DNA of 64,000 bases from Caballeronia fortuita (GTDB taxonomy: Bacteria; Pseudomonadota; Gammaproteobacteria; Burkholderiales; Burkholderiaceae). Made by a program: the position numbers and the translations under genes. Below the pieces are notes generated by a model. The model was not told where the DNA came from, did no database searches, and saw nothing but the letters and a program-made list of their open reading frames with translations. Where the stretch lies: positions 372,001-436,000 of the forward strand of contig NZ_FCNX02000002.1 of the NCBI RefSeq assembly GCF_001544835.2. The letters run 5' to 3'. Below, piece after piece: positions 16,868 through 24,741 of this stretch (position 1 is its first letter; each line of letters begins with the position of its first letter).

Positions 16868-18373
16868 TCACGCAGCCGATGCCCGCAGCGCCCCGAGCGT
16901 GGGTCCGAGCGGACGCACGCGCATGCGCGCATCGAGCTTGTGCCACGGCAGATCGGCGGGATCGGCGGCCATCGGGCCCGGCGCTTTCGCGACGAGAATG
17001 CGCGCGGCGATCGGCTCGAAGTCGGCCCGAAAATGCACCGAGCTCTTGTTGACCAGAATCTTCATGCGTTCCGGTTCGATGCCCGCGACGCGAAAGAGAT
17101 TGCGGTCGAACACCTGCATCTTGATGCTGCTCACCGCGATCCGCACGCCGCCGATGCGCAGGCACGCGGTCGGCCCGAGTTCGCCTGTCATGCCGTTGAG
17201 CATCGGGCCGTCGAAGCGAAAGCGGCCATCCGACAGATACTCGACTTCGAACTCGCCTTCAAGCGGCGCATCGCCCGGCACGTTCGACCCGCCGCCAAGC
17301 GCGAGCTTCACGCGCGCGCCGACGCCCGCGCGATGCGCCGCCTGCGCCGCGCGCGCGTCCCAGATGACGCCCACGGCCGCATCGCGCGCATCGTGGCGCA
17401 GGAGCGCGCGCACCATGCCCATCGTGTTCGAATCGCCGCCGACGCCCGGGTTGTCCTGCGTATCCGCGATGATGACGGGCCTGCCCGCATCGCGGCTCGC
17501 GTCGATGGCATCGAGCGCGGCCTCATCGGGCGTGAGGAACGGCACGTCCCAGCGCGCTTCGTCGTTCACGAGTTGCGTCCAGAGCGCATCGACGGCGGAT
17601 TCAGCCGCCTCGCTATCGCGCGCGTAGCCCCAGAACACCGGACCGCATTCGTCGAAATCGGATGCCGGAAAGCCCGGCGCGAACGACAGCGACACGACGT
17701 CTTTCTCCCGCGCTTCGAGCATGCCGTACATGCCGCGCGCAGGCTCGACGAGCGTGCACATGCCGTTCACCGGAATCAGGAAAGGCACGCGGCGCATCGC
17801 GCGCTCGAACGGCCTGCCGTGCGCGATGCGTTGCTCGAGCAGATGCGCCGCGCGCAAGCCCGTTTCGGCCATATCGACGTGCGGATACGTGCGGTACGCG
17901 ACGAGCGCATCCGCGAGTTCGACCATGCGCGCCGTGACGTTCGCATGCAGATCGAGCGATGCGACGAGCGGCATCGCATCGCCGACAATATCGCGCACGC
18001 GCTCGAGCAGTTCGCCCTCGCCGTCGTCGAGATGTTCGGTGACCATCGCGCCGTGCAGGTCGAGATAGATCGCGTCGAAGCCGCCCTCGCGAACACGATC
18101 GACGATCGCGCCCGCGATGCGCTCGTACGCATCTTCCGTCACATGCGCCGATGCGCTCGCGCCCGCCCAGATCACCGGTATCAACTCGTGCCCGTGAGAC
18201 TCGGCCCATTGAATGAAACCGCCGATCGGCACGTTCACGTCGCGCAAGCTCAGGACATCGTCGCCGTGCGCCATCGGCGGAAAGCCTTCGCCTTGAATGA
18301 AGCTTTGGTAGCTCGCCTTCGTCGGCGCGAAGGTGTTTGTTTCATGCTGGAATCCCGCGATGAGAATTTTCAT
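16868..18373 (-). CDS. M81 family metallopeptidase (MlrC-like)
   Basis: A 501-residue protein of the M81/MlrC family, first known from degradation of linearised microcystin. Family signatures are the opening ILIAGFQHETNTFAPTKASY, the metal-site regions DLHGAMVTE and SLDLHANVTARM, YRTYPHVDMAETG, and the C-terminal domain starting around PVIIADTQDNPGVGGDSNTM. Length is normal for the family. Zn-dependent hydrolysis of unusual peptides or amides is the family role. Most homologues have unknown substrates, and nothing here points to microcystin itself. AAGGACC precedes the ATG. It lies between an MFS transporter (31-base gap) and an exported hydrolase (47-base gap) in one operon, with a divergent LysR gene as likely regulator. 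Confidence 0.88.
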   Translation of the reverse strand: MKILIAGFQHETNTFAPTKASYQSFIQGEGFPPMAHGDDVLSLRDVNVPIGGFIQWAESHGHELIPVIWAGASASAHVTEDAYERIAGAIVDRVREGGFDAIYLDLHGAMVTEHLDDGEGELLERVRDIVGDAMPLVASLDLHANVTARMVELADALVAYRTYPHVDMAETGLRAAHLLEQRIAHGRPFERAMRRVPFLIPVNGMCTLVEPARGMYGMLEAREKDVVSLSFAPGFPASDFDECGPVFWGYARDSEAAESAVDALWTQLVNDEARWDVPFLTPDEAALDAIDASRDAGRPVIIADTQDNPGVGGDSNTMGMVRALLRHDARDAAVGVIWDARAAQAAHRAGVGARVKLALGGGSNVPGDAPLEGEFEVEYLSDGRFRFDGPMLNGMTGELGPTACLRIGGVRIAVSSIKMQVFDRNLFRVAGIEPERMKILVNKSSVHFRADFEPIAARILVAKAPGPMAADPADLPWHKLDARMRVRPLGPTLGALRASAA

Positions 18374-18404
18374 GACCCTGGTCCTTGTCAGTATCGATCG
18401 ATGT

Positions 18405-19724
18405 TCAGGCCGTGCGCGCCTCGACCGCCGCGAGCTTGCGCCGGTTCGCGAGAATCAGCACGCACGAGAGCGCCGCCATGCACGCCATCACGACGAGGCC
18501 GCCGTTCGTGCTGCCGGTCGCGGACTTGACCCAGCCGATGACCGCCGGGCCCCAGAATCCGCCCGACAAACCGATCGTGTTGATGAGCGCGATGCCGCCC
18601 GCCGCCGCCGGGCCGGATATCGTTTCGGAAGGGATCGCCCAGAAAACCGTGTAGGCCATCCACATACAGGCGGTGGCGAGCGTGAGCAGCGTGAGCGTCG
18701 CGACGAGATGGCCGTTCGCATACGGCGTCGCCACGAGCAGCGCGGCGGCGGCGAGCGCGGGCAGCGCGCTGTGATAGCGGCGCTCGCCGACCTTGTCGGA
18801 GCGGCGCGCGGCGGCGTACATCGCCATCGCCGCGGCGACGTATGGAATCGCGACGTACCAGCCGAGGCTTATCGTGTCATGCACGCCTTGGTCCTTCACG
18901 AGCGTCGGCAGCCAGAAGCTGATCGCGTAGATCGGGAAGATAATGCAAAAGTACGCGATCGCCAGCAGATAGATGCGCGGATTCTTCGCGATCTCGCCGA
19001 ACGATTCAATGCGATGCGACGCGCCGCCGTGATCGCCCGCCTCCGCTTCGACGACACGGCGTTCGTCGTGCGTGAGCCAGCGCGCATCGGCGGGACGATT
19101 GGCGAGCACGCGCCACACGAGCGCACCCAGCGCAATGCACGGCAGGCCTTCGACGAGAAACATCCACTGCCAGCCCGCGAGTCCGCCGACGCCGCCGAGC
19201 GACGCGATCAGCCACGCCGACACCGGCCCGCCGACGACCCCGCCGAGCGGCCCTGCGACGAATACGAGCGCGATGGCGCGCGCCATGCGCTTCGGTCCGT
19301 ACCAGCACGAAAGGTAATAGATCATGCCCGGCGCGAAGCCCGCTTCGAAGACGCCGAGCAGAAAGCGCATCGCGTAGAAAGCGGGCACGCTGCGCACGAA
19401 AAGCATGCACGCCGACGTGATACCCCACAGCACCAGAATGCGGCTGAACGTGAGACGTGCACCGATCTTCGGCAGCATAAGGTTGCTCGGAATCTCGAAC
19501 AGCACATAGCCGATGAAGAAAATTCCCGCGCCGACGCCGTAAGCTGCATCGGAGAAGCCAAGATCGCTTTGCATCTGAAGTTTCGCGAAGCCCACGTTCA
19601 CGCGATCCAGATACGCGAACATGTAGCACGCGATGAGCAGCGGCAAAAGCCGCCAGTTGATTCTGCTGTAGAGCGCCGCGACGGCATCGGCATCGCCGCC
19701 GCGCCAGGTCTGAATCGTGAACAT
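18405..19724 (-). CDS. MFS transporter, anion:cation symporter type
   Basis: A 439-residue major facilitator of the ACS (phthalate/tartrate permease-like) family. Evidence is the opening RINWRLLPLLIACYMFAYLD followed by RVNVGFAKLQMQSDLGFSD, the loop FEIPSNLMLPKIGARL, and EAGFAPGMIYYLSCWYGPKR. About 12 membrane helices are expected. The start at 19724 (MFTIQTW) has AAGGAG at good spacing; the longer reading upstream enters the LysR promoter region. It is the first gene of the operon with the MlrC-like and hydrolase genes and is divergent from a LysR regulator. The imported compound is probably the substrate or product of those enzymes. The family transports organic acids, so an acidic compound is likely. 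Confidence 0.87.
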   Translation of the reverse strand: MFTIQTWRGGDADAVAALYSRINWRLLPLLIACYMFAYLDRVNVGFAKLQMQSDLGFSDAAYGVGAGIFFIGYVLFEIPSNLMLPKIGARLTFSRILVLWGITSACMLFVRSVPAFYAMRFLLGVFEAGFAPGMIYYLSCWYGPKRMARAIALVFVAGPLGGVVGGPVSAWLIASLGGVGGLAGWQWMFLVEGLPCIALGALVWRVLANRPADARWLTHDERRVVEAEAGDHGGASHRIESFGEIAKNPRIYLLAIAYFCIIFPIYAISFWLPTLVKDQGVHDTISLGWYVAIPYVAAAMAMYAAARRSDKVGERRYHSALPALAAAALLVATPYANGHLVATLTLLTLATACMWMAYTVFWAIPSETISGPAAAGGIALINTIGLSGGFWGPAVIGWVKSATGSTNGGLVVMACMAALSCVLILANRRKLAAVEARTA

Positions 19725-19796
19725 TCGCGTCTCCTTGTCTCGTCTTCCCTTGATCGGGTAAGGCGATGTTGAGCGCGGGCTAGCGTGTGAGCAAGA

Positions 19797-19832
19797 GCAA
19801 CAAAGTTCACGTATCGTTGCCCTGAGAGCAAC
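19797..19832. promoter_or_regulatory. Candidate LysR binding site
   Basis: The 136-base region between the divergent MFS and LysR genes contains gcaac (19797-19801), gttgc (19816-19820) and gcaac again (19828-19832). The first two form an inverted repeat with a 14-base spacer and the last two another with a 7-base spacer. This fits the recognition-plus-activation site layout of LysR-type regulators. It is inferred from pattern only. Confidence 0.35.
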
Positions 19833-19860
19833 ACCTCTTCTTTCGATACGGACGGCGGCC

Positions 19861-20814
19861 ATGCGCGAAATCAACCAGCAACGCTTGCGCTACTTTCACG
19901 AAGTCTTCACGCACGGCACGATTCGCGGCGCGGCGGATCACCTGAACACGTCGCCGTCGGTGATCGCGCGGCAGATCAGGCTGCTCGAAAACGAACTCGA
20001 CACGACGCTCTTCGAACGCGAAGCGCGCGGCGTGCGGCCGACGGAGGCCGCGTTTCATCTGCTCGAATTCTGGCGCGGCTATCGCTCGCAGCAGGAGAAG
20101 CTGGAGGATCAGCTACATGCGCTCAAGGGCTTGCAGCAAGGGCAGATTCGCCTCGCGGTGAGCGAAGGCTATGTCGATACGCTCGTCGACGATGTGCTGG
20201 CGCCGTTCTGCGCGCGTTATCCGCGCCTGGAGATCGACGTGCGGATGCTCGCCGTCGACGATCTGCTCGACGAAGTCGCGCAGAGCCGCGCGCATATCGG
20301 GCTCGCGTACAACCCGCCGCCGCACGAGCGCATCGAGATTCGCGCGAGTTCGCCGCAGCCGGTCGTGCTGCTCGCGCGGCGCGATCATCCGCTGGCGCTG
20401 CGCGGCGGCGTCGCGCGGATTCGCGATCTGCTCGACTATCCGCTCGCGCTGATGCCGCCCACGTTCGGCATCGGCCATGTCGTGAAGATGCTCGAAACCA
20501 CCGACGATTTCGCCGTCCGCCCGACGCTCACGACGAACTCGCTCGGCGCGCTGAAACGCTTCGTCGCCGCGGAAAATTTCATGACGCTGATCGGTGAATT
20601 CGCGGCGTACCGCGAACTCGCGAGCGGCGAACTGACGACGATTCCCGTCGCGCATCCGCTCTTCGAAAGCGCGCAGGCAAAGCTGCTCGTGAAGAGCGGA
20701 CGTCCGCTCGCGGCGGGGCCGCAGGAATTGCTCGACTGGATCCTCGCGCGAATGCCGATGTTCGCGCGCAATCGCCCGCCGCGTCGCAAGGCGCGGCCAG
20801 CGAAAGCGCGTTAA
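19861..20814 (+). CDS. LysR-type transcriptional regulator
   Basis: A 317-residue LysR-type regulator. The N-terminal winged helix (residues about 5-65) shows [20 protein letters not shown] followed by [18 protein letters not shown], and the periplasmic-binding-protein-like effector domain begins near [21 protein letters not shown] basic tail, [13 protein letters not shown], closes the protein. It is divergent from the MFS-MlrC-hydrolase operon, the standard arrangement for a LysR protein and its target, so its inducer is probably the compound that operon handles. Inverted gcaac/gttgc elements lie between the two starts. Confidence 0.9.
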   Translation: MREINQQRLRYFHEVFTHGTIRGAADHLNTSPSVIARQIRLLENELDTTLFEREARGVRPTEAAFHLLEFWRGYRSQQEKLEDQLHALKGLQQGQIRLAVSEGYVDTLVDDVLAPFCARYPRLEIDVRMLAVDDLLDEVAQSRAHIGLAYNPPPHERIEIRASSPQPVVLLARRDHPLALRGGVARIRDLLDYPLALMPPTFGIGHVVKMLETTDDFAVRPTLTTNSLGALKRFVAAENFMTLIGEFAAYRELASGELTTIPVAHPLFESAQAKLLVKSGRPLAAGPQELLDWILARMPMFARNRPPRRKARPAKAR

Positions 20815-20823
20815 TGCAGATCG

Positions 20824-21462
20824 TTACTGCCCGCCGCCGTCGAGCTTCGCCTTCTCCGCCGCGATCTGATCGGCGATCTTCGCGGCGAGCGCATCGAGCG
20901 AGGAAATCGACTGCACTTCGTTGATGACGAAGCGCGCCGCCGCGCCGTAGGGCTTGGGCGCCGCCGCCGACTTCTGCCCTTTCAGCTCGCCGCTCGCGTC
21001 GATCTGCGCGGGCGACGCATCGGGGCGCGCGGCGAGATCGGCGAGTTGCACGGTGACGTGCGTGTTGGGCGGCTTGTCCGACGAACCCATCGACGGAAGC
21101 GCGGCGCCGAATCCGCTCGGCAGCGTTTCATCGAACTCGCCGCTCACGAGCCAGCCCACGGCCGGCGGCGGCGAATCCGCCGTCAGATGACACGCGGCGA
21201 TGCCCTTCGCGTTCAGCGCCTCGACGATGCCGTCCGCGAGCGCCGATGCGTTCTGATTTACCTTCGCCGCGTTGCGCGCCGCACGCAGCCGCGAACCGGG
21301 CAGACGCGACGTACCGCCTTCGCGGCTGACCGGCGTGAATTCGCGGACCTGCACTGGTTTGCCCGCGTTCGCGTCAGAAGCGCCCGTGCACGGCGGCGCG
21401 GATTGCGCGAATGCGAGCGAGCCGGCCAATGCCAGCGAAACGCCCAGGCAAACATTTTTCAT
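20824..21462 (-). CDS. Secreted protein of unknown function, DUF4410-like
   Basis: A 212-residue protein with a clear Sec signal (MKNVCLGVSLALAGSLAFAQ) and cleavage around AFAQ-SA. The mature part starts with an exposed segment containing one Cys and ends in a helix rich in Ala and Lys (AAKIADQIAAEKAKLDGGG). The middle (ALADGIVEALNAKGIAACHL; GWLVSGEFDE; NTHVTVQLADL) follows the plan of DUF4410 proteins: a helix and strand, then a beta hairpin. I would call it a distant relative of the DUF4410 lipoprotein further on, at 32453-33253. It is preceded by a DUF4239 membrane protein gene on the same strand with a 28-base gap, so the two are probably co-transcribed. Function is unknown. Confidence 0.62.
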   Translation of the reverse strand: MKNVCLGVSLALAGSLAFAQSAPPCTGASDANAGKPVQVREFTPVSREGGTSRLPGSRLRAARNAAKVNQNASALADGIVEALNAKGIAACHLTADSPPPAVGWLVSGEFDETLPSGFGAALPSMGSSDKPPNTHVTVQLADLAARPDASPAQIDASGELKGQKSAAAPKPYGAAARFVINEVQSISSLDALAAKIADQIAAEKAKLDGGGQ

Positions 21463-21490
21463 CGCTTGTCTCCATGAGGTTCGATCGCGC

Positions 21491-22255
21491 TTACACGCCG
21501 CCCATGCGCGCTAGCGCATCGCGCATCGCGCCGATCGACACGCGCACGATGCCGTCGAGCGGTGTATCCATTTCGAGGATCAGAAACACCGCGCCCGACG
21601 CGCACAGCGCGCACGCCAGAAACGCGACGATCACGCTGGCATTGCGCGGCGCGAGCACGCCGAACGTGCCGAAGATGATCGCGAGCCAGAACACGAGCAC
21701 GAACATCAGCGCCTGCGGCAGCGAGCCGCCGCGTTGCAGCAGCGCGAGCGAGCGCGACGCGAAGACGTCGTCGGCGATGGCGAGCGCACGCGCGCGCAAT
21801 GCGCGCTGATGATCGTCTTTCGGAGCGAGCATCGCGACATCGTGCTCGAATTGCTCCATGCGCAGGATGATGCCGGGACTGTCGAGGCCCGCCGCGCGCG
21901 CCGAGCCTCTCGCGACCAGCAGATCGATCCATTCGCCGTAGTCGCGTCTGAGCGTCGCGCGCAGCGGCTGCGCCTCGGCGCCGTATTGCGCGAGCGTGCC
22001 GTCGAGCCGGATCATGTTGGCCGCGTTGTGGACGAGGTCGTTGTTGATCGCATCGAAAGAACTTTTTGCCGATGAAATCAGAAAGCCGAGCACCAGCGCC
22101 GCGATGGTCGCGACGAGCCCGATGGCGAGCCGGATCGCCTTCGCCGAGTCTTTGCTCAGATGATGCGAAGGCAGCAGCCGCGCGAGCGCGAGACCGGCGA
22201 GCGAACTCGCGAACATGAGCAGCAGCACGCCCAACGCGAAGATCAGGTGGCTCAT
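21491..22255 (-). CDS. DUF4239 membrane protein
   Basis: A membrane protein of about 254 residues resembling DUF4239 (bestrophin-like) proteins. Two N-terminal helices (LIFALGVLLLMFASSLAGLA; LAIGLVATIAALVLGFLISS) are followed by a soluble helical domain, about residues 70-180, with SAKSSFDAINNDLVHNAANM. Two C-terminal helices (ALMFVLVFWLAIIFGTFGVL; IVAFLACALCASGAVFLIL) complete it. The ATG at 22255 is preferred because GGAGG lies 9 bases upstream; the one at 22264 abuts the SD. It probably shares a transcript with the secreted DUF4410-like gene. The role is unknown; the layout suggests a channel-like or envelope-stress protein, but that is conjecture. Confidence 0.72.
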   Translation of the reverse strand: MSHLIFALGVLLLMFASSLAGLALARLLPSHHLSKDSAKAIRLAIGLVATIAALVLGFLISSAKSSFDAINNDLVHNAANMIRLDGTLAQYGAEAQPLRATLRRDYGEWIDLLVARGSARAAGLDSPGIILRMEQFEHDVAMLAPKDDHQRALRARALAIADDVFASRSLALLQRGGSLPQALMFVLVFWLAIIFGTFGVLAPRNASVIVAFLACALCASGAVFLILEMDTPLDGIVRVSIGAMRDALARMGGV

Positions 22256-22337
22256 TGCGTCCATCCTCCGTTCCGGCGCGCACGGCGAATGCCGCGATGA
22301 TAACGCCGGCCGGCCCGCGCGCGCGGCAACGTGCGCG

Positions 22338-24614
22338 TCAGCTCGCCGCCGCCTCGCGCGCGCCAGCCTGCGCCATCAGGCTGTTCAGCCCGACGGGACG
22401 GCTCAGCAAATAGCCCTGCACCTTGTCGCAGCCCACGGCGCGCAGTGTGTCGAGCTGCTCCTGCGTCTCGACGCCTTCGGCGACCACCATCACGCCGAGC
22501 TTGTGCGCGAGATCGATCACGCCTTCGACGACCGTGCGCCCCATCACGTCGGTCGCGATGTTGTCGACGAAGGATTTGTCGAGCTTCAGCACGTCCGGCC
22601 GGAAACGCGCGAGATAGCTGAGACTTGAATAGCCGGTGCCGAAATCGTCGATGGCGATGCGCACGCCCATCGCGCGCACGTTCGACAGCACGACCTGCGC
22701 ATCGTCGACGTTTTCGATCAGCGCGGACTCCGTGATCTCCAGCGTGATGCGCCCCGGTTCGATGCAGCCGCGCCTGATCGCATGCCGCAACACCGACACG
22801 AGGCGCGGATCGCGAAACTGTTTCGGCGAGACGTTGAGCGCCACCGACGAGGCTTGCGGCAACGCGAGCGCGAGCTGCGAGGCCGCGAGCACGGCTTCAC
22901 GAATGACCCAGTGCCCCGCCTCGACGATGAGCGCGCTTTCTTCGAGCACCGGCACGAACGCGCCCGGCGCGAGCAGCCCGAGCTGCGGATGCTCCCAGCG
23001 CAGCAGCGCCTCGACGCCGACGAGTTCGCCCGAATCAACGCGATACTGCGGCTGGAAATGGAGCACGAACTGATTCTCCCGTATCGCGCCGTGCAGTTCC
23101 GCCTCGAGATGCGCGCGCGCGAGATCGTCCTTCTCGCGATCGCCGAACACGCGGAACGTGTTGCGGCCCGCGCGCTTCGCGGCATACATCGCCATGTCGG
23201 CGCTGATGAAGAGCGCTTCGGGCGTGCGGCCATGCTCGGGATAGAGCGCGACGCCGATCGAGCACGTCATCGTCAGGTTCTTGCATTCGATCTTGATCGG
23301 GCGATGGCACGCGAGCGAGAGCCTGCGGCACGCGCGCGCGATGCTTTCCTGCTCGAAGCTGCCGGGCAGGATCACGGTGAATTCGTCGCCGCCCGGACGC
23401 GCGGCCACCGTGCCTTCGGGCAGCGTTTCCTGAATGCGTCGCGCGATCGTGCGCAGCACGGCATCGCCGGCGATATGGCCTGCCGTGTCGTTGATCGACT
23501 TGAAGCGATCGATGTCGATGAAGAGATACGCGAACGGCGCGTCCGCCTCGCAGCGCTTCACGAGCGCGTCCATCATCGCGTTGCGATTGGCGAGGCCCGT
23601 CAAGCTATCGGTGTTCGCGAGACGATGCAGTTCCTGCAGACGCTGGCGCTCGTCGGTGGCATCGACGCACACGCTCACGACGCGCGACACCGCGCCTTCC
23701 TCGATAACCGGATAAATGTCCGCGCGCACCCAGCGCGTGCGGTCGTGCGGCAGGCTCAGACGGAAATAGCTTTGCGTGGCCGCGCCCGTGTTCACGGCCG
23801 TACGCATCTCGTCGCGCAGCGCGGGCAGGTCTTCGGCGTGCACGCGCTGCGACCACGCGGTCTGATCGGCTTCGAGCACGGACATCGGCATTTCCCACAT
23901 GCGCTCGAACGCGGAGCTCACGTGCAGCAGTTCGCGGAAATCGCGCGTCGCGGTCCAGAAGACGGCATCGACGTGATCTTCCATGTCTTTCTGCACGCGC
24001 GCGTTGCCGCGCAATTCGTCGATGAGATTCACTTCCGCGGTGATGTCGCGCGACTTGCACAGCACGGCGGTGACCTTGCCGTGCTCGCCGTAGACCGGCG
24101 CGAACGTCGAGGTCCACCATTTCAGCGTGCCGCTCATCGTGCGGCACGCGCCGGAGAACGACGTCGATTCGCCCGCCTTCGCGCGCTCGAACGCATGGCG
24201 CGCGTCGGGGCCGTCCCAAAGCCCGAGCCAGTCGAAGCCGACGAGATCGTCGGCACATTGCGCTTCGATGAGCTTGCCGCCGACATCCGAGATGCACATG
24301 ATGCGGCCTTCGAGCGAAAGCAGCTTCAGGCAGTCCTCCGCGATGGACAGCAGCCCGTGCGCGACCTGCCGCGCGACGAATGCCTTGCGGTTCACTTCCT
24401 GCATGCGATGCACGACGATCATCGCGCCGACGACGAACGCGGCGAGCAGCGCGTTCCACGGCAGCGGCACGAAGAAGGTTCCGCACGCGGCGATCAGCAC
24501 CGCGAGCGGCGCGAGTCCCAGCCCATCGAAACGGCGTGCGTATTCGATGTACGGCAAGTTCCTGGCGACGTTCTCGCCGATGGTCCCGAGAAAATCGTTG
24601 GCGCCTCTCTGCAC
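22338..24614 (-). CDS. GGDEF-EAL cyclic-di-GMP protein with PAS domains
   Basis: A 758-residue membrane-anchored protein. Two helices lie at about residues 33-70 (APLAVLIAACGTFFVPLPW; ALLAAFVVGAMIVVH), followed by two PAS regions (about 85-195 and 210-320), GGDEF (about 330-495) and EAL (about 505-745). The GGDEF motif is intact at 408-412 (RPGGDEF). The residues that would form the inhibitory I-site (RxxD) are PEGT, so product feedback through this site is not expected. The EAL motif is intact at 535-537. It could therefore make or break c-di-GMP; which activity dominates cannot be judged. The start is a GTG with AGGG upstream. It lies downstream of a hybrid kinase gene on the same strand. 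Confidence 0.9.
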   Translation of the reverse strand: MQRGANDFLGTIGENVARNLPYIEYARRFDGLGLAPLAVLIAACGTFFVPLPWNALLAAFVVGAMIVVHRMQEVNRKAFVARQVAHGLLSIAEDCLKLLSLEGRIMCISDVGGKLIEAQCADDLVGFDWLGLWDGPDARHAFERAKAGESTSFSGACRTMSGTLKWWTSTFAPVYGEHGKVTAVLCKSRDITAEVNLIDELRGNARVQKDMEDHVDAVFWTATRDFRELLHVSSAFERMWEMPMSVLEADQTAWSQRVHAEDLPALRDEMRTAVNTGAATQSYFRLSLPHDRTRWVRADIYPVIEEGAVSRVVSVCVDATDERQRLQELHRLANTDSLTGLANRNAMMDALVKRCEADAPFAYLFIDIDRFKSINDTAGHIAGDAVLRTIARRIQETLPEGTVAARPGGDEFTVILPGSFEQESIARACRRLSLACHRPIKIECKNLTMTCSIGVALYPEHGRTPEALFISADMAMYAAKRAGRNTFRVFGDREKDDLARAHLEAELHGAIRENQFVLHFQPQYRVDSGELVGVEALLRWEHPQLGLLAPGAFVPVLEESALIVEAGHWVIREAVLAASQLALALPQASSVALNVSPKQFRDPRLVSVLRHAIRRGCIEPGRITLEITESALIENVDDAQVVLSNVRAMGVRIAIDDFGTGYSSLSYLARFRPDVLKLDKSFVDNIATDVMGRTVVEGVIDLAHKLGVMVVAEGVETQEQLDTLRAVGCDKVQGYLLSRPVGLNSLMAQAGAREAAAS

Positions 24615-24708
24615 CGTTCTAGCCCTGTTCTGATAATTGGTTTGTTCGGTGTTTTATCGGCGCGAGGGATGAAGTCTTTAGAAAGGGCCAGTGCGCGCGG
24701 CGGTTATA

Positions 24709-24741
24709 GCACGTTTATTGCACGTTTATCGCACGTTCATC
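24709..24741. repeat. Three tandem 11-bp repeats
   Basis: The unit gcacgtttatc is repeated three times head to tail: 24709-24719 (ends tt), 24720-24730 (exact) and 24731-24741 (one change, ttc for ttt). The last copy overlaps the stop codon of the hybrid kinase gene on the minus strand. This may be a slippage product or a small binding array just past the gene end. Confidence 0.55.

Noticed and set aside
16821..17165. N-terminal extension of the exported hydrolase
   Set aside because: The extension overlaps the 3' end of the MlrC-like gene in another frame. The ATG at 16820 has a good SD and starts a Tat signal.
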